This document shows, piece by piece, positions 54,600 to 64,000 of a stretch of DNA of 64,000 bases. A program made the position numbers and the translations under genes. Source of the DNA: Eutreptiella sp. 'Long Island Sound 2002' (lineage: Eukaryota > Euglenozoa > Euglenophyceae > Eutreptiales > Eutreptiaceae). The DNA is taken from the NCBI GenBank assembly GCA_964036045.1, contig OZ038382.1:107220578-107284577 (forward strand). Reading direction: 5' to 3'. Numbering within the stretch: the first letter of the stretch is position 1; every line of letters starts with the position of its first letter. A model generated the notes under the pieces. It made no database searches. It was given only the letters and a program-made list of their open reading frames with translations, and was not told the DNA's origin.

Positions 54600-55980
54600 G
54601 CGTGGGAAACCCCCCAGGGCCCTGAGCCGCAGCCGGCCACCGGAATTGCAGTGACGACGCACCGCCACGCACGCGCGACGCGAATCCCGCGCTGGCCATA
54701 CGCAAGGGAGGAGACGACACGGCGGCCGCGGGATCACCTCCTCCTGCCGGAGGACCCGACGATGGACGTCACACCAACGGCTGCTGAATCGGCTGTCACC
54801 CGCGACGACCCCGGCCGAGGCGACCTTGCCCAAGGGGACCCCCTCGTACAACCCGACAAAGCGCGGCCGCGCGACACACTCCACCAACGCCTGTCGGTCA
54901 GGCACACCGGCGGGAAAGACGTCGACCTGCCCGGCAGGTGCAACGGACACCCAGAGAATAGAGGCTAGCCTTGGCAGCCCATGGTGTCGAACACAAACAA
55001 AAAGTTAACGAATTCCTCCCGCATCCCCCAGGCGGGGGCCACGCTTCCCAGACCCCCGCAACCCGCCTGCAACAGAGAAAGAGGCGGCGCCCAACTCAGA
55101 CCTGTCCTTCCACCTGACCCTCCTCTCCCGGGAACCGGACCCGCAAGGGGCCGGGCCAAGGGGCCAGCCAAGCACGCGGCACCCACGGCCGGGCCGATGA
55201 CCACGGGAATGTTATCGAACAATCGTCCAGAATGTTACCTTCCAAGGGGAGAATCAAGGGATACGTGCGCCGCGGGGACCAGCGTGCACCTCCTCCGGGA
55301 ACGTTAATCGCCTGGGACGCTGGGTGGAATTCGGCACATATAACCTGCGAGAATTGTACGAGGGAGAAATTCCCCGCAGAAAGCTAACAGTGTCAAGAAG
55401 CAAGAGGGGGGCTTCGACACTGCCCAGTATTCCCTTCCTCCGAACCCCCACCAGGGGCACGCAAGGGACCACAGGCTCGCCACACGGGACCCGCGAACCC
55501 GCCGGCTCCTGCCAGCGGGCACAGATGTGTTGCGCCGAACCCAGCCCGCAACACAGGACGGAGCGTCGCGGCAACAAAGCACGAGCCGAGCCGCCCTAAC
55601 CACCCTAACCACCAAACACCGCACTGCGACACCGACACGACAGACACATAACCCGCGAGACCCGGCAAGATACGGCGCATGACAGGCAGGCAGACAGGAG
55701 CAGGAGCACCGCACCACTGAGCCGGAGCGGCACCCTGGGGCTCCGATGGGGAGCACGGGGATGCACCAAAGGGGACCGACGGGGCCTTGCCACCGACGGG
55801 GGTGTACATATGAATGGCACAGGCGAAGCTGAAAGGACGGCCGAAGGGCACTGCGAAATACCGGATGATGGGTTGTGCATGTCACCCTGCCACGGTGGGA
55901 CAGGGAATGTAGCACCGAATTTTGAAACTTTTCGGAGCGGTCAAACCACCTATCGTTACTTTTCTCCCCCACGGTGGGGG
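54600..55980 (+). other. LINE-A 3' region, no gene seen
   Basis: C/A-rich plus-strand DNA after the protease stop. Open frames (for example minus 56368-55304) reflect composition and lack domains. Nothing else is recognised. Confidence 0.5.
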
Positions 55981-57160
55981 GACGGCGCACAGTCAAAACG
56001 TACCATGCCCGCCCCACGCAACTGGGACCAACCAACACCGAAACAAGCAGGGCACCTACCCGAACAACATCCGACTGCGCAAGCGCCCGCTGCAGCGCCA
56101 AGGAACCAACGCCGAACAAGCTGGCCATGAGGTGGCTGACAAGACCGCGCACCAACAAAACCACTGCAGGGGCCACGACGTGACCATAAACAGACCACAC
56201 GCAAGCCGGCCAACACCAAACTGGCCAGGCATGCATGGGTCGAAACGGGAACGGCGTCGAACGGGTTGGCGACACCATGATGCGCCGCGCCCGCCCACCA
56301 CCATACCCACAAACACAGCAGAACACCACAACTCTACCATTACCAACCCAACCAACCAACGTTAACAACCTACACTACACCGCACTTGGACAAACCAGGA
56401 CACAACTAACCAGCACCGACACGGAAGTTCCGCGATGCAACCACCGGCAGCAGCTCCACAGAACACACGCAAACCAAGCCGACCATGAGGGGGCCAAGAC
56501 AACCGCGCACCAACCACACCGCAGCTGCAGCCGCGACTTGATCGTAAACAGACCACACACAAGCCGGCCAACACCTAACCAGCCAGGCATGCACGGGTCG
56601 CAACAGGAAGGGCGTCCAACAGGTTGGCGACACCGTGGTGCGCCGCGCCCGCCGAGGACCATACCCACGAACAAAACAGAACACTGTGACTCTACCATCA
56701 CACAACCGACTGACCGACATTAACAACCTACGCCGAACCGTTAAACGACCGACCAACCACCATTTACGAACTACACTACACCGCACTTGGACAAACCAGG
56801 ACACGACTAACCAGCACCGACACGGACGGGCCGGCTACACAAACAACGTCCGGCGATGCAACCACCGGCAGCAGCGCGACAGAACCCACGCAAACCAAGC
56901 CGTCCATGGGGCGGTCAAGACAACCACGCACCAACCACACCGTAGCTGCAGCCACGACTTGACCGTAAACGGACCAGACGCAAGCCGGCCAACACCTAAC
57001 CCGCCAGGCGTGCACGGGTCGCAACGGGAACGGCGTCCAACAGTTTGGCGACACTGCAGCGCGCTACGCCCGCCGGAGACCATGCCAACGAACAAAACAA
57101 AACATTGTGACTCTACCATCACGCAACCGAACGACATTAACAAACTACGCCGAACCATTC
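55981..57160 (+). repeat. Three tandem units of about 360-420 bases in the LINE-A 3' region
   Basis: The landmark ...GTAAACRGACCA...GCAAGCCGGCCAACACC recurs at about 56181, 56539 and 56960. Each unit also has GTTGGCGACAC, ACGAACAAAACA and ACTCTACCAT. The units differ by point changes and small indels. This is the third LINE 3' region in the window that carries its own tandem array. Confidence 0.85.
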
Positions 57161-57399
57161 AACGACGCACCGACCAACCACAACGACCTACTTCGAACCC
57201 CCGGCCCCCCGGGAGAGCGCAAGCTCGACTGAGTCAGGAGGCGTAAGTGTGCGCCATGGCATGCGAGTCTCGTAGCACGTGCTTCTTCAAGCCGCCTCAC
57301 GCCTACTGAAAACCAACCCAGGTTGGGGTGCTTGCAGGACAGGGCCTTTGGCCTGGCTCCCCACCCCTGGGCCTCAAAACCAGAGGTTGATGAGGATGT

Positions 57400-57624
57400 G
57401 CGATGGGACCCCCCCCCCGTATCATCCGCCCGAAGGAGAGGAGTGTGAGACTTCGGTCGAACATGGGTTGGGTGCTGCTCGCGGCGACCGCGCCCTTCTC
57501 CCATGTGGGGGAGCCACTTTGTGGGGGCACGTGCAGTAGGGCTGTCGGTGGGTGAGCAAAAGCCCCTTGGTAAGACCCCCAAGCGGGGCAACCCCAGTCC
57601 CGAGTCGACCTACCTACCTACCTT
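57400..57624 (+). other. LINE-A 3' terminal domain with ACCT tail
   Basis: The motif CCGCCCGAAGGAG is about 195 bases and CCCCTTGGTAAGACC about 55 bases before the ACCT units at 57608-57623. Both motifs recur at corresponding positions in LINE-C, and the first also in LINE-D and LINE-B. Likely part of the RT recognition region; inference. Confidence 0.65.
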
Positions 57625-57799
57625 GTTACCAGCCCCAGCGCTTGACTCACTGCAGAGTCAAAGTCAGTTGAGGACGCAACCTTCTCAGGTTTTGCGCTGT
57701 ATGCGGCCAATAAAGGGGAAATATTGGTGCGTAACAAGAGGCATTTCTCCGATGCACTTTGCACGAGATTGGTTTGGTTGAATCTTAAAATGTGAGATC

Positions 57800-58724
57800 T
57801 CTCATGGCGGGAGGGTGAGTGGGACTTGCCCGGGGAGGGAATTACTTTAAATGCTCGTGAGTCTGTGGACCCGAATCCTCCCGCACCACGTTCAGTGACC
57901 TCCAGTTCAGTAACGTCCATAATATCTGGTGTCACGTGAAGCTCCAAGGTAAATTGAGCGATTTAGTCCCCTACACGCACCCAATGACCTTCCGAATGCA
58001 TGTTACCAATTAAAACATCAGCCTCACCGGTGTAATCGTGGTCAATCACCCCGGCTGCCGTCCTTAGGAATGATTTGGCGGCATTACCCAACCTGTCCTG
58101 GATTTTACCATATGTAAAGACTTGGGTAGTGAATGATCACCCTGTGGGTGCTCGTACTTGACCCTTGGATGGGATAAAAAAATCAACCGCCGCATACAGG
58201 TCATACCCCGCAGACGCTGGAATACCCCTGGAGGGAAGGATAGACTCGTGTCTAAGTTTCTTTACCTTGAAACCGTTAAACAGGAGATGGGTGGAGACCA
58301 ACTCTGTGAGGGAGGGAAACATACATCCAGGATGGCTGCTAGGAAGTGAAGAAGGGAGAGACGTCTGGTCACAATCCTGAGCTGAATTCTGTGAATCCTG
58401 ACCTGAATCTGAAGTATGGCGCTGAATGGAATGGGGGAGGGTATTACCCGAGGTGTAGGGCTGAATGCAAAGTGAAGCCCGCCTGATGTGGGATATATAG
58501 TTGGAAAGAAGGCTCTCCCTGCCCACTTCAGCCCGCACCTGATCAGAGAAATCTGTCCGAGAAAGATCCTCAGGGACGGAACGGGTTGTGAGCTTGTGTA
58601 CCCCCTTCCTACGCAATTGCCACCAAAAAGGTGTCCAGTCCGATTCGCCTTTTCCTGTGGCGGGATGATAGCACCACATGCATATCCCGGTAGTCGGAAT
58701 CTTTGTATCCTGATTGTCCCACAC
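57800..58724 (-). pseudogene. dUTPase domain of a decayed retroelement (two in-frame stops)
   Basis: One minus frame carries the trimeric dUTPase motifs in order: SAGYDLYA (motif 1, about 58190-58217), a degraded motif 2 near YGKIQDRLGNA, GVIDHDYTGEA (motif 3, about 58022-58052), GD-stop-IAQF (motif 4, TAA at 57963-57965) and RGAGGFGSTD (motif 5, about 57870). The frame is kept throughout but has TGA at 58137-58139 and TAA in motif 4, and motif 2 has lost its usual Arg-Ser. The enzyme hydrolyses dUTP to limit uracil in cDNA. The order is zinc knuckle, protease, dUTPase, with LINE-A inserted just beyond. A dead retroelement gene fits better than a host gene, given the upstream retroviral-type domains. 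Confidence 0.8.
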
Positions 58725-58815
58725 CAGGTGTGCTTGACGCCAATATCATGGTTGCATACAACTTGTATGTGAGTAGCTCAGGGCTTTAGTACTGAAACTT
58801 ACCGACGACGTACGC
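58725..58815 (-). other. Short gap between protease and dUTPase fragments
   Basis: Stop codons in all minus frames over a short distance. Probably decayed linker sequence of the same polyprotein. Confidence 0.4.
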
Positions 58816-59509
58816 CTAGATGCTGACGTCGTACCTGAACGAGTGGTACGTCGTTTCTACATACGGCGTGGTGGCCAGACAAGACCCGGGAACTATTGCA
58901 GGGGGGTTCCACTGAAATGTCTTTCTCTTTGGCTGACTGTACTCACCCAGAATGTTCGCACTGGCTAGCTCAGGTGCTTTTCCGGCCATTGTAGCATGCT
59001 GGTACGCCGGCTTCCTACTTGAGCAGAAACTCTTTCCAATAACTAGGGTTTCCCTTCCAGGCACTACTGCTAACCAATACCGTAGCAGGAACGGGAAACA
59101 AAAGATCACCCTACGTCCTATGGCGGCCACGTGTCTGGAAACTTGTACATACTTGAATATCTGTAGCCCATCATCAGGTGTTTCAACCGGCAGTCGAATG
59201 GTGGCGATAACACCCTTACGGCCCACCTGATAGGGGTCGTCGGCCCACTGTCAAAGCCTCTGCCGGGAACAGCTCTTCCCCAGCCAACACATCGATTTGG
59301 GCCCCGGTGTCAGCCAAGCCCATAACCTGAATTTCAGGCCGACCAAACCGATTATTTAGCTGGATACCGGCGGGTTCTACCAACTCGACCATTTTGTCGG
59401 TTGACCTATTCTTGGTCTTGATTGGATACCGAAGCACCTCCGTAGCCACTTGTTCCAGTGTAACAGGCGAGATTCTGACGTCCCGCCTGGTGACAGGCTT
59501 ATACGGCAC
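58816..59509 (-). pseudogene. Retropepsin-like aspartic protease of the dUTPase element
   Basis: The minus strand encodes MGLADTGAQIDVLAG with the catalytic DTGA at 59300-59311, preceded by a folded-looking N-terminal part (QLNNRFGRPEIQV). After a frame change near 59220 the continuing sequence runs to about 58816 (GVIATIRLPVETPDDGLQIF). It lies between the zinc knuckle and the dUTPase. The frame break shows it is no longer functional. Confidence 0.78.
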
Positions 59510-60300
59510 CCGAACAATACGAACGTTGGGCCTTCAGCGACCCCGGTCGGCGGTCGCGTTCCTGGGGCATGGCTCCCGGGCGCTGCCGTCTCCCTGAAAG
59601 GTCGGCTTTGGAAGCGTGCCAAATCCCTATTGCTTAGGACAATCTCGAGGCTTATGCTCTTTACTGCTGCATAGGTGGCAACCGGAATACTCTGGCCGAG
59701 CAGAAGAATGGGATCTTGACTGACTTCGATGAGAACTCTGAGATCTGCGACCCCAGTCACGGGAACGTGACCGTCCGTCCGGACACCCGTTGCGACGGTC
59801 CATTGACTGCCGCCTTTCCCGACAATACCATTTTCAGGGCCTGATCGGCGCTCTTGGCTAGAAGTCTGTCCTTGAGCAGAGCCTTCGCTCACAGATCTGC
59901 TTTTGTCCGGGCATTCCGACTCCCAATGGCCCTTTTGACCACACGAACGACAAACGTCATTTGGTTTAGTCTTGGACCCCAATCCACATTTGTCCCGCTG
60001 TTGGCCGCTACCGGTGCGCTGTCTGTTCGGACAGTCCCGGTGCCAGTGGCCTGCCTTTCCACAAATTCGGGTCTTTTCAAGTTGTTGGCGAGCCTGCTGA
60101 ACTGAGATGCAGAGGACACAGTGCTGGCAAGGCCACCTTGCCGGCTATAACTGGTTCGTGCAGTTGACTGCGACCCCGACCTCTTCGGATGTGCATACGG
60201 TTTAGGCCTGTCACGACTCCCTTGTCGCGACCCAGTATTGTCCGTACCGGCCTTCTTGTCCCCGTAAGCGCGAAACGTTTTAGGCTTGAGTCCCAGGGGG
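59510..60300 (-). pseudogene. Nucleocapsid region of the dUTPase element, CCHC zinc knuckle
   Basis: In the minus frame 59982-59377, CRSCGQKGHWESEC is a canonical CX2CX4HX4C retroviral zinc knuckle (about 59950-59905), followed by a Ser/Gly/Arg-rich basic region. A second possible knuckle, CGKAGHWHRDC in a neighbouring frame (about 60065-60030), suggests a double knuckle. It leads into the protease after frame changes. Confidence 0.7.
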
Positions 60301-62314
60301 CTTCGCCTATGTGCCTCCTTTGGCTCCCTCTACTCCCTAGACTGGATGAGGGGGAGGACCATTGAAAAGATTTCCAGGTAGTTTAACTCGAGACCTGCGT
60401 ACTTGGCCTGGGTAGCGTAAAGCTGCTGGTATGCCTCTTCGGCATCTTTGTTTTACGCAACATCCTTGCAGTGCTGTTTGAGCTCCGCAATCATCCTTTT
60501 GGTGGCCCCACAGATGCAGATTCCATGGGGCATGTCGCTTCTTCCTCAAGCCAATTAGCCATCCAGTCTGCTCTTATCCTAGAGGTAAGGACCACATTTG
60601 GAATATGACCAGCACGCCAGACAGTCTCAGCCCGATTCAGATTTTCCATCGAACCTCCAGTGACCTATCTCCACAGCTCCACTGTGGACATATCCTCCCG
60701 GTGGTAGGCCTTACAAACTCGTTTTTGTTCGTCCTTTGGACCTACGGGCGTTCTTAGGATCTGCGCCTGCTGCGTGTCGTCAAACCTGGACGCGAAGTCC
60801 TTCGTCCATTGTAAGATTTCTTAAACCCATGTATCGAGTGTGGCCTCATCGCCATCGCACACTGGGACCTTGGCCGTCTCTTTAAGGGCCTTTTGGGTCC
60901 TGGGGGCCAAGAAAGAGTTGTTATGCTCCCCAAAGTACCCCTCACCAGAGGACGCCACCTCATCATGGGGTACCTCCTTGAAGCCCTCTAATTTCAGAGG
61001 GGGTCTGGCTTCCCGGAAAACCATTCCTAGTGCTACACCCGTTGGCTGAATTCTCTGCCTACGGGGCTGCATGCTCCCAGCTTGGCTGGTCAAAAGCTGA
61101 TGAGCAATAGCATTGGCTCTATAACCCTTACCTGGTACAAAGTGGCCGTTATTCATGTACGGGGCGATCTGGAACCAACAGACGTCCCCTTGTACCCCAT
61201 GGACACCCAGCAATGGACACCATGGGCCCTTAATCCACCATTGAAGTGGTGGCGGTAGGTCCCCAAGGGGGTCCTTATGAATTCTTGATCAACCGCATTC
61301 ACCGTACCCCATACTCATCAAACTGCGGATACTACGTGCACTTTCCAGGCTATCTTGGCGCCTACGGCGCTTCCTGGGCCCACTGTACCAACATGCCTGG
61401 GTAAAAGGTGACCGCCTTGATCCAAGGGAACGCCCTGATTTGTGGTTATCTTACCAGGCACCTGTTTCAGCACCGGTACGGTGCCCAGAGGGCTGCAGGA
61501 CTGCCAGAGCATCTTGCTGAAGCCCTGATTGGCTTCTTTGCCTTTTTTCCATGCCCGCTTTGGCGGCTCTGTGCTCCATGTCACCAATTAGTGGCTCATA
61601 TCAAGCATGAAGTCATTGTGCTCATCAAGCATTTCCCACAGGGTGCTGATGTCATTGTAGTGAGAAGGGATATCACCTACCAGGCCACCATCCTCTGGAC
61701 CTCCTTGCTCCAGTGGCCCGGTGCCTAATATGTGGGTCTCAAGTGGTTGCAGTTGCTGATGCATGGTCTTATGAGCATCGCGGCTCATTTGAAGCACTTC
61801 ATTCAGCTTGCGTTGCATAGTTAGTTGGGTTTCATTAGGCTGCGATGTGATTTACTCAATCGTCATCTGCAGTTCAGGTGTAAACTGAGCGGTGCACATG
61901 CGAGGCCCTGCTCCCACGCCTGCTGTTTGAGTGTCTGCATGGCATACCCGTTCCAGAGCATCATCAGCCTTTGAAGCACTATCCTGGGCCCGCGCAGCGC
62001 TACCCAGTGGTTCTTGTGCACTCCTATGGGCATTTTCAGCATGTAGCTTACATGCGTTTGGCCATGTTAATGGCACACTGGAGGTCTTGTGCCGTCACGG
62101 GCGGCTGGCTGTCCCTCCCTGGCAGTGGAGGAGGTGTTGAGGGCGCGGCCATTGTTGCTGCCCAGGCCTGAATATGACCCCGATAAGCCCTTTCCAGCGA
62201 CGCAGATGCTTCAGTGGCCATGTTGGTGAGCCTGCAAATCACCTGGTCCACCGTAGTAGCGTTGCCCTGGGCTGAAAAAGACTCCACTTCCGCTCGGTTA
62301 AACACATCATCCAT
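60301..62314 (-). pseudogene. Gag region of the dUTPase element, heavily decayed
   Basis: Starting at a possible AUG (plus 62312-62314, MDDVFNRAEVESF), open pieces occur in several minus frames: 62314-62048, 62076-61852, 61818-61588, 61587-61318, 61213-60821 and further pieces to 60337. The piece at 61213-60821 and its continuation (KVPVCDGDEATLDTWV, then a capsid-like stretch in other frames) sits where a capsid would be. Frame changes and stops are frequent, so this element is much older than the chromoviruses. Gag assignment rests mainly on position before the zinc knuckle. Confidence 0.55.
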
Positions 62315-64000
62315 TTCAGGTAGAAAGAATATCCTTAATTAGTGCCCTAAAGGTTTTAATGAAATCCTGCAGACTCTGGAGTTGGAAAACAGGACCACAG
62401 CAGCAAGTAGAGCATAAACAGGATATGGATCGAATCAATGAATAGTTTTGAAATCCAATGTATCAAAGGAGGGCTGCAGATGGGCAATGCAAGATTAAGT
62501 ACAAAGATTCAATCACAAATGGACAAACCAGATGAATTTTATATTGAAGACTAACATAGGCCTAGCCTCAGAAACAGTGCCAAGCACCTCATGTGCACCT
62601 TTTGACATGCAATGGAGTACGGTAGGAATCTGGGGCATGTAGGCTGGGGCAGTAACAGGATATGGCTCCGCCAGCATGGCTAAGCAACTGAATTCCAAAT
62701 CAGTTAAAAGATAGGCCCGCAATAAGCAGGTGAAACAATTGAGTATAGGGATCCTGAGGTGGGAGACCACTAGGCTTAACCAACAAGGGACAAGGCATGA
62801 AACGCATATTGTATTTCAGCATTACGTTCCTGAAGGAAGATACCTCTGCTTACCTGACTGGTATGGGTGACCTTCATGGGGGTCTAGGGTTATAACCCTA
62901 CTTACCTTGAAAAATGTACTAAAAAACGCAAAAAGAGTGATTAAAATGATTAGGTGTTAGTCTTCATAACTTCCCTAGGTTGGGGGGGGGGCTTGGCCTG
63001 GATCAGGTACCCCAAGAAGGACATGGCAGTAACGCTTTCTTACTCCTTCCTGGAGTAGAAGTTGGTCAAGTTACTAGGGCCAAGGAGAGCGGCTCAAATT
63101 ACCCTGAAATTACATTGGAAAATCCCTCAAACCAGCATATGACATTTTCATCACCTGATAGAAGCTCATCACACTGTGGGTACCATCAAAAAACAGTGTA
63201 ATATACCGTGTATGATGTCCCTTTGAAGGGGCATTCCTCAAAAGTCGCCAGCGTGCGGCGCAAACGTTTGGCACAAATTTGCTCGAAGTTGGGTTTGAAC
63301 CCAGGACTCCATCTCCAGAGTGTAAATGCTTGCCCATCAGGGTACAGTCGAACGCTCTAATGCGGACGGCCATCGCTGTATAAACAGCATTTTAGTAAAC
63401 GTCCTGACCAAGGGCCAGGGCGGAGCAATGCTCCCAATGGAGGGCACAAATCTCCAGGAGCAGAAAAAGATAGAAAATGATACCAACAGCATGTGAATGC
63501 TGTGGTTTAGCGAAAAGGGTAGCGCTTTAAAAAGTCTAATCGCTAAACGTTGACGAAACCACATTAAAAATTGTCATATTTTATCGAAAACTAGCAGTTG
63601 CAGACAAGCGCAACAGAACCGTACGCCACAAAAACAGGCGCGGAAGCGTATACGGCTCCTGGAAATGAAGGTATGAGGAGTGGTATTCAAACCTTTGAAG
63701 CGAAATCTTTGTACAGTTGCATCAAAAATGTTATAAAAATTAGGAAAAAGAATGAAACTAGTAGCCAAACAATAGAGCAGGTGGACAACCCGCCTCTCAG
63801 GTATGTTACTGTTATGACGCACTTGCGCATTGTGTTTGTGTTGTTTGTTCCGTTAAAACGCTAGGGTTGTAACCGCTGTGTTTGTTGGGGGTCTGAGTGT
63901 TCACCTTGCTCGCTCTTCACAGGTAAAACCAAGAATCAAAGGTATGTCAGACGAATGGAGCACGCAGCGCGCACGTTGGGTTAGAATGTGCGCTGTGCTC
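62315..64000. other. No gene recognised; possible LTR or flank of the dUTPase element
   Basis: Lower-GC sequence with only short open frames and no domain. If the dUTPase element is an LTR element on the minus strand, its 5' LTR and primer site should be here, but I could not find a primer-binding site or a repeat copy. A palindrome TGGGTTTGAACCCA (about 63291-63304) resembles a tRNA T-arm but the rest of a tRNA is missing. Confidence 0.5.

Larger units (their letters stand above)
52843..57624 (+). mobile_element. LINE-A right block, ending in (ACCT)n
   Basis: A C-rich, T-poor plus-strand block with a Ulp1-like protease (53550-54599), a 3 kb 3' region with tandem repeats and a tail of ACCT units at about 57608-57623. 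Near its end are CCGCCCGAAGGAG (about 57427) and CCCCTTGGTAAGACC (about 57567), the latter identical to LINE-C. It is inserted into the dUTPase element, whose coding sequence resumes right after the tail. No RT is seen in it. Confidence 0.7.

Noticed and set aside
63270-63350. tRNA gene suggested by GGGTTTGAACCC
   Set aside because: The palindrome resembles a T-arm, but the loop length is wrong and no acceptor stem, D-arm or anticodon arm could be fitted.

Overview
This is a 64 kb stretch of eukaryotic nuclear DNA made almost entirely of retrotransposons nested inside one another. No host gene, rRNA, tRNA or prokaryotic feature can be supported. The evidence is two Ty3/gypsy chromoviruses with kilobase-scale LTRs, LINE-type (non-LTR) elements, an older dUTPase-bearing retroelement, high GC and abundant minisatellites. 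A TE-dense alga or other protist of the green lineage is a guess; the sequence does not fix the taxon.

Layout. (1) 1-19177: a plus-strand chromovirus (CHR1). Its 5' LTR is mostly outside the window; then come gag, an in-frame UAG, pol with a C-terminal chromodomain, and a roughly 2.95 kb 3' LTR split by a 4.8 kb LINE fragment (LINE-D, 12883-17699). (2) 19178-21711 and 52843-57624: two C-rich plus-strand blocks that may be halves of one LINE-like element (LINE-A); the right half encodes a Ulp1-like cysteine protease and ends in an (ACCT)n tail. (3) 21712-52842: a minus-strand LINE (LINE-B) with ORF1, APE endonuclease, reverse transcriptase, RNase H, a zinc knuckle and a degenerate Ulp1-like domain. 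It is followed by a very long low-complexity 3' region and an (ACCT)n tail, and is interrupted by chromovirus CHR2 (22123-35109, minus) and by a short plus-strand LINE tail (LINE-C, 40931-41735). (4) 57625 to about 62314: a decayed minus-strand retroelement with gag, zinc knuckle, aspartic protease and dUTPase but no reverse transcriptase in the window. (5) 62315-64000: lower-GC DNA with nothing recognisable.

How the parts work together. In both chromoviruses gag and pol lie in the same frame, separated by one UAG with the same following bases (NGG AGC CCC), so Gag-Pol is probably made by stop-codon readthrough. LINE-B has an analogous in-frame UGA between ORF1 and its endonuclease, with no AUG before the endonuclease motifs. 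The LINEs share an (ACCT)n tail, a conserved 3' motif and strong depletion of T on the sense strand. In LINE-D this reaches one T in 1,401 bases (13497-14897), which leaves nearly all frames open on both strands and produces long spurious ORFs.

Most likely undescribed: an APE-type LINE lineage with a C-terminal Ulp1-like protease and a kilobase-long, T-depleted, repeat-filled 3' region.
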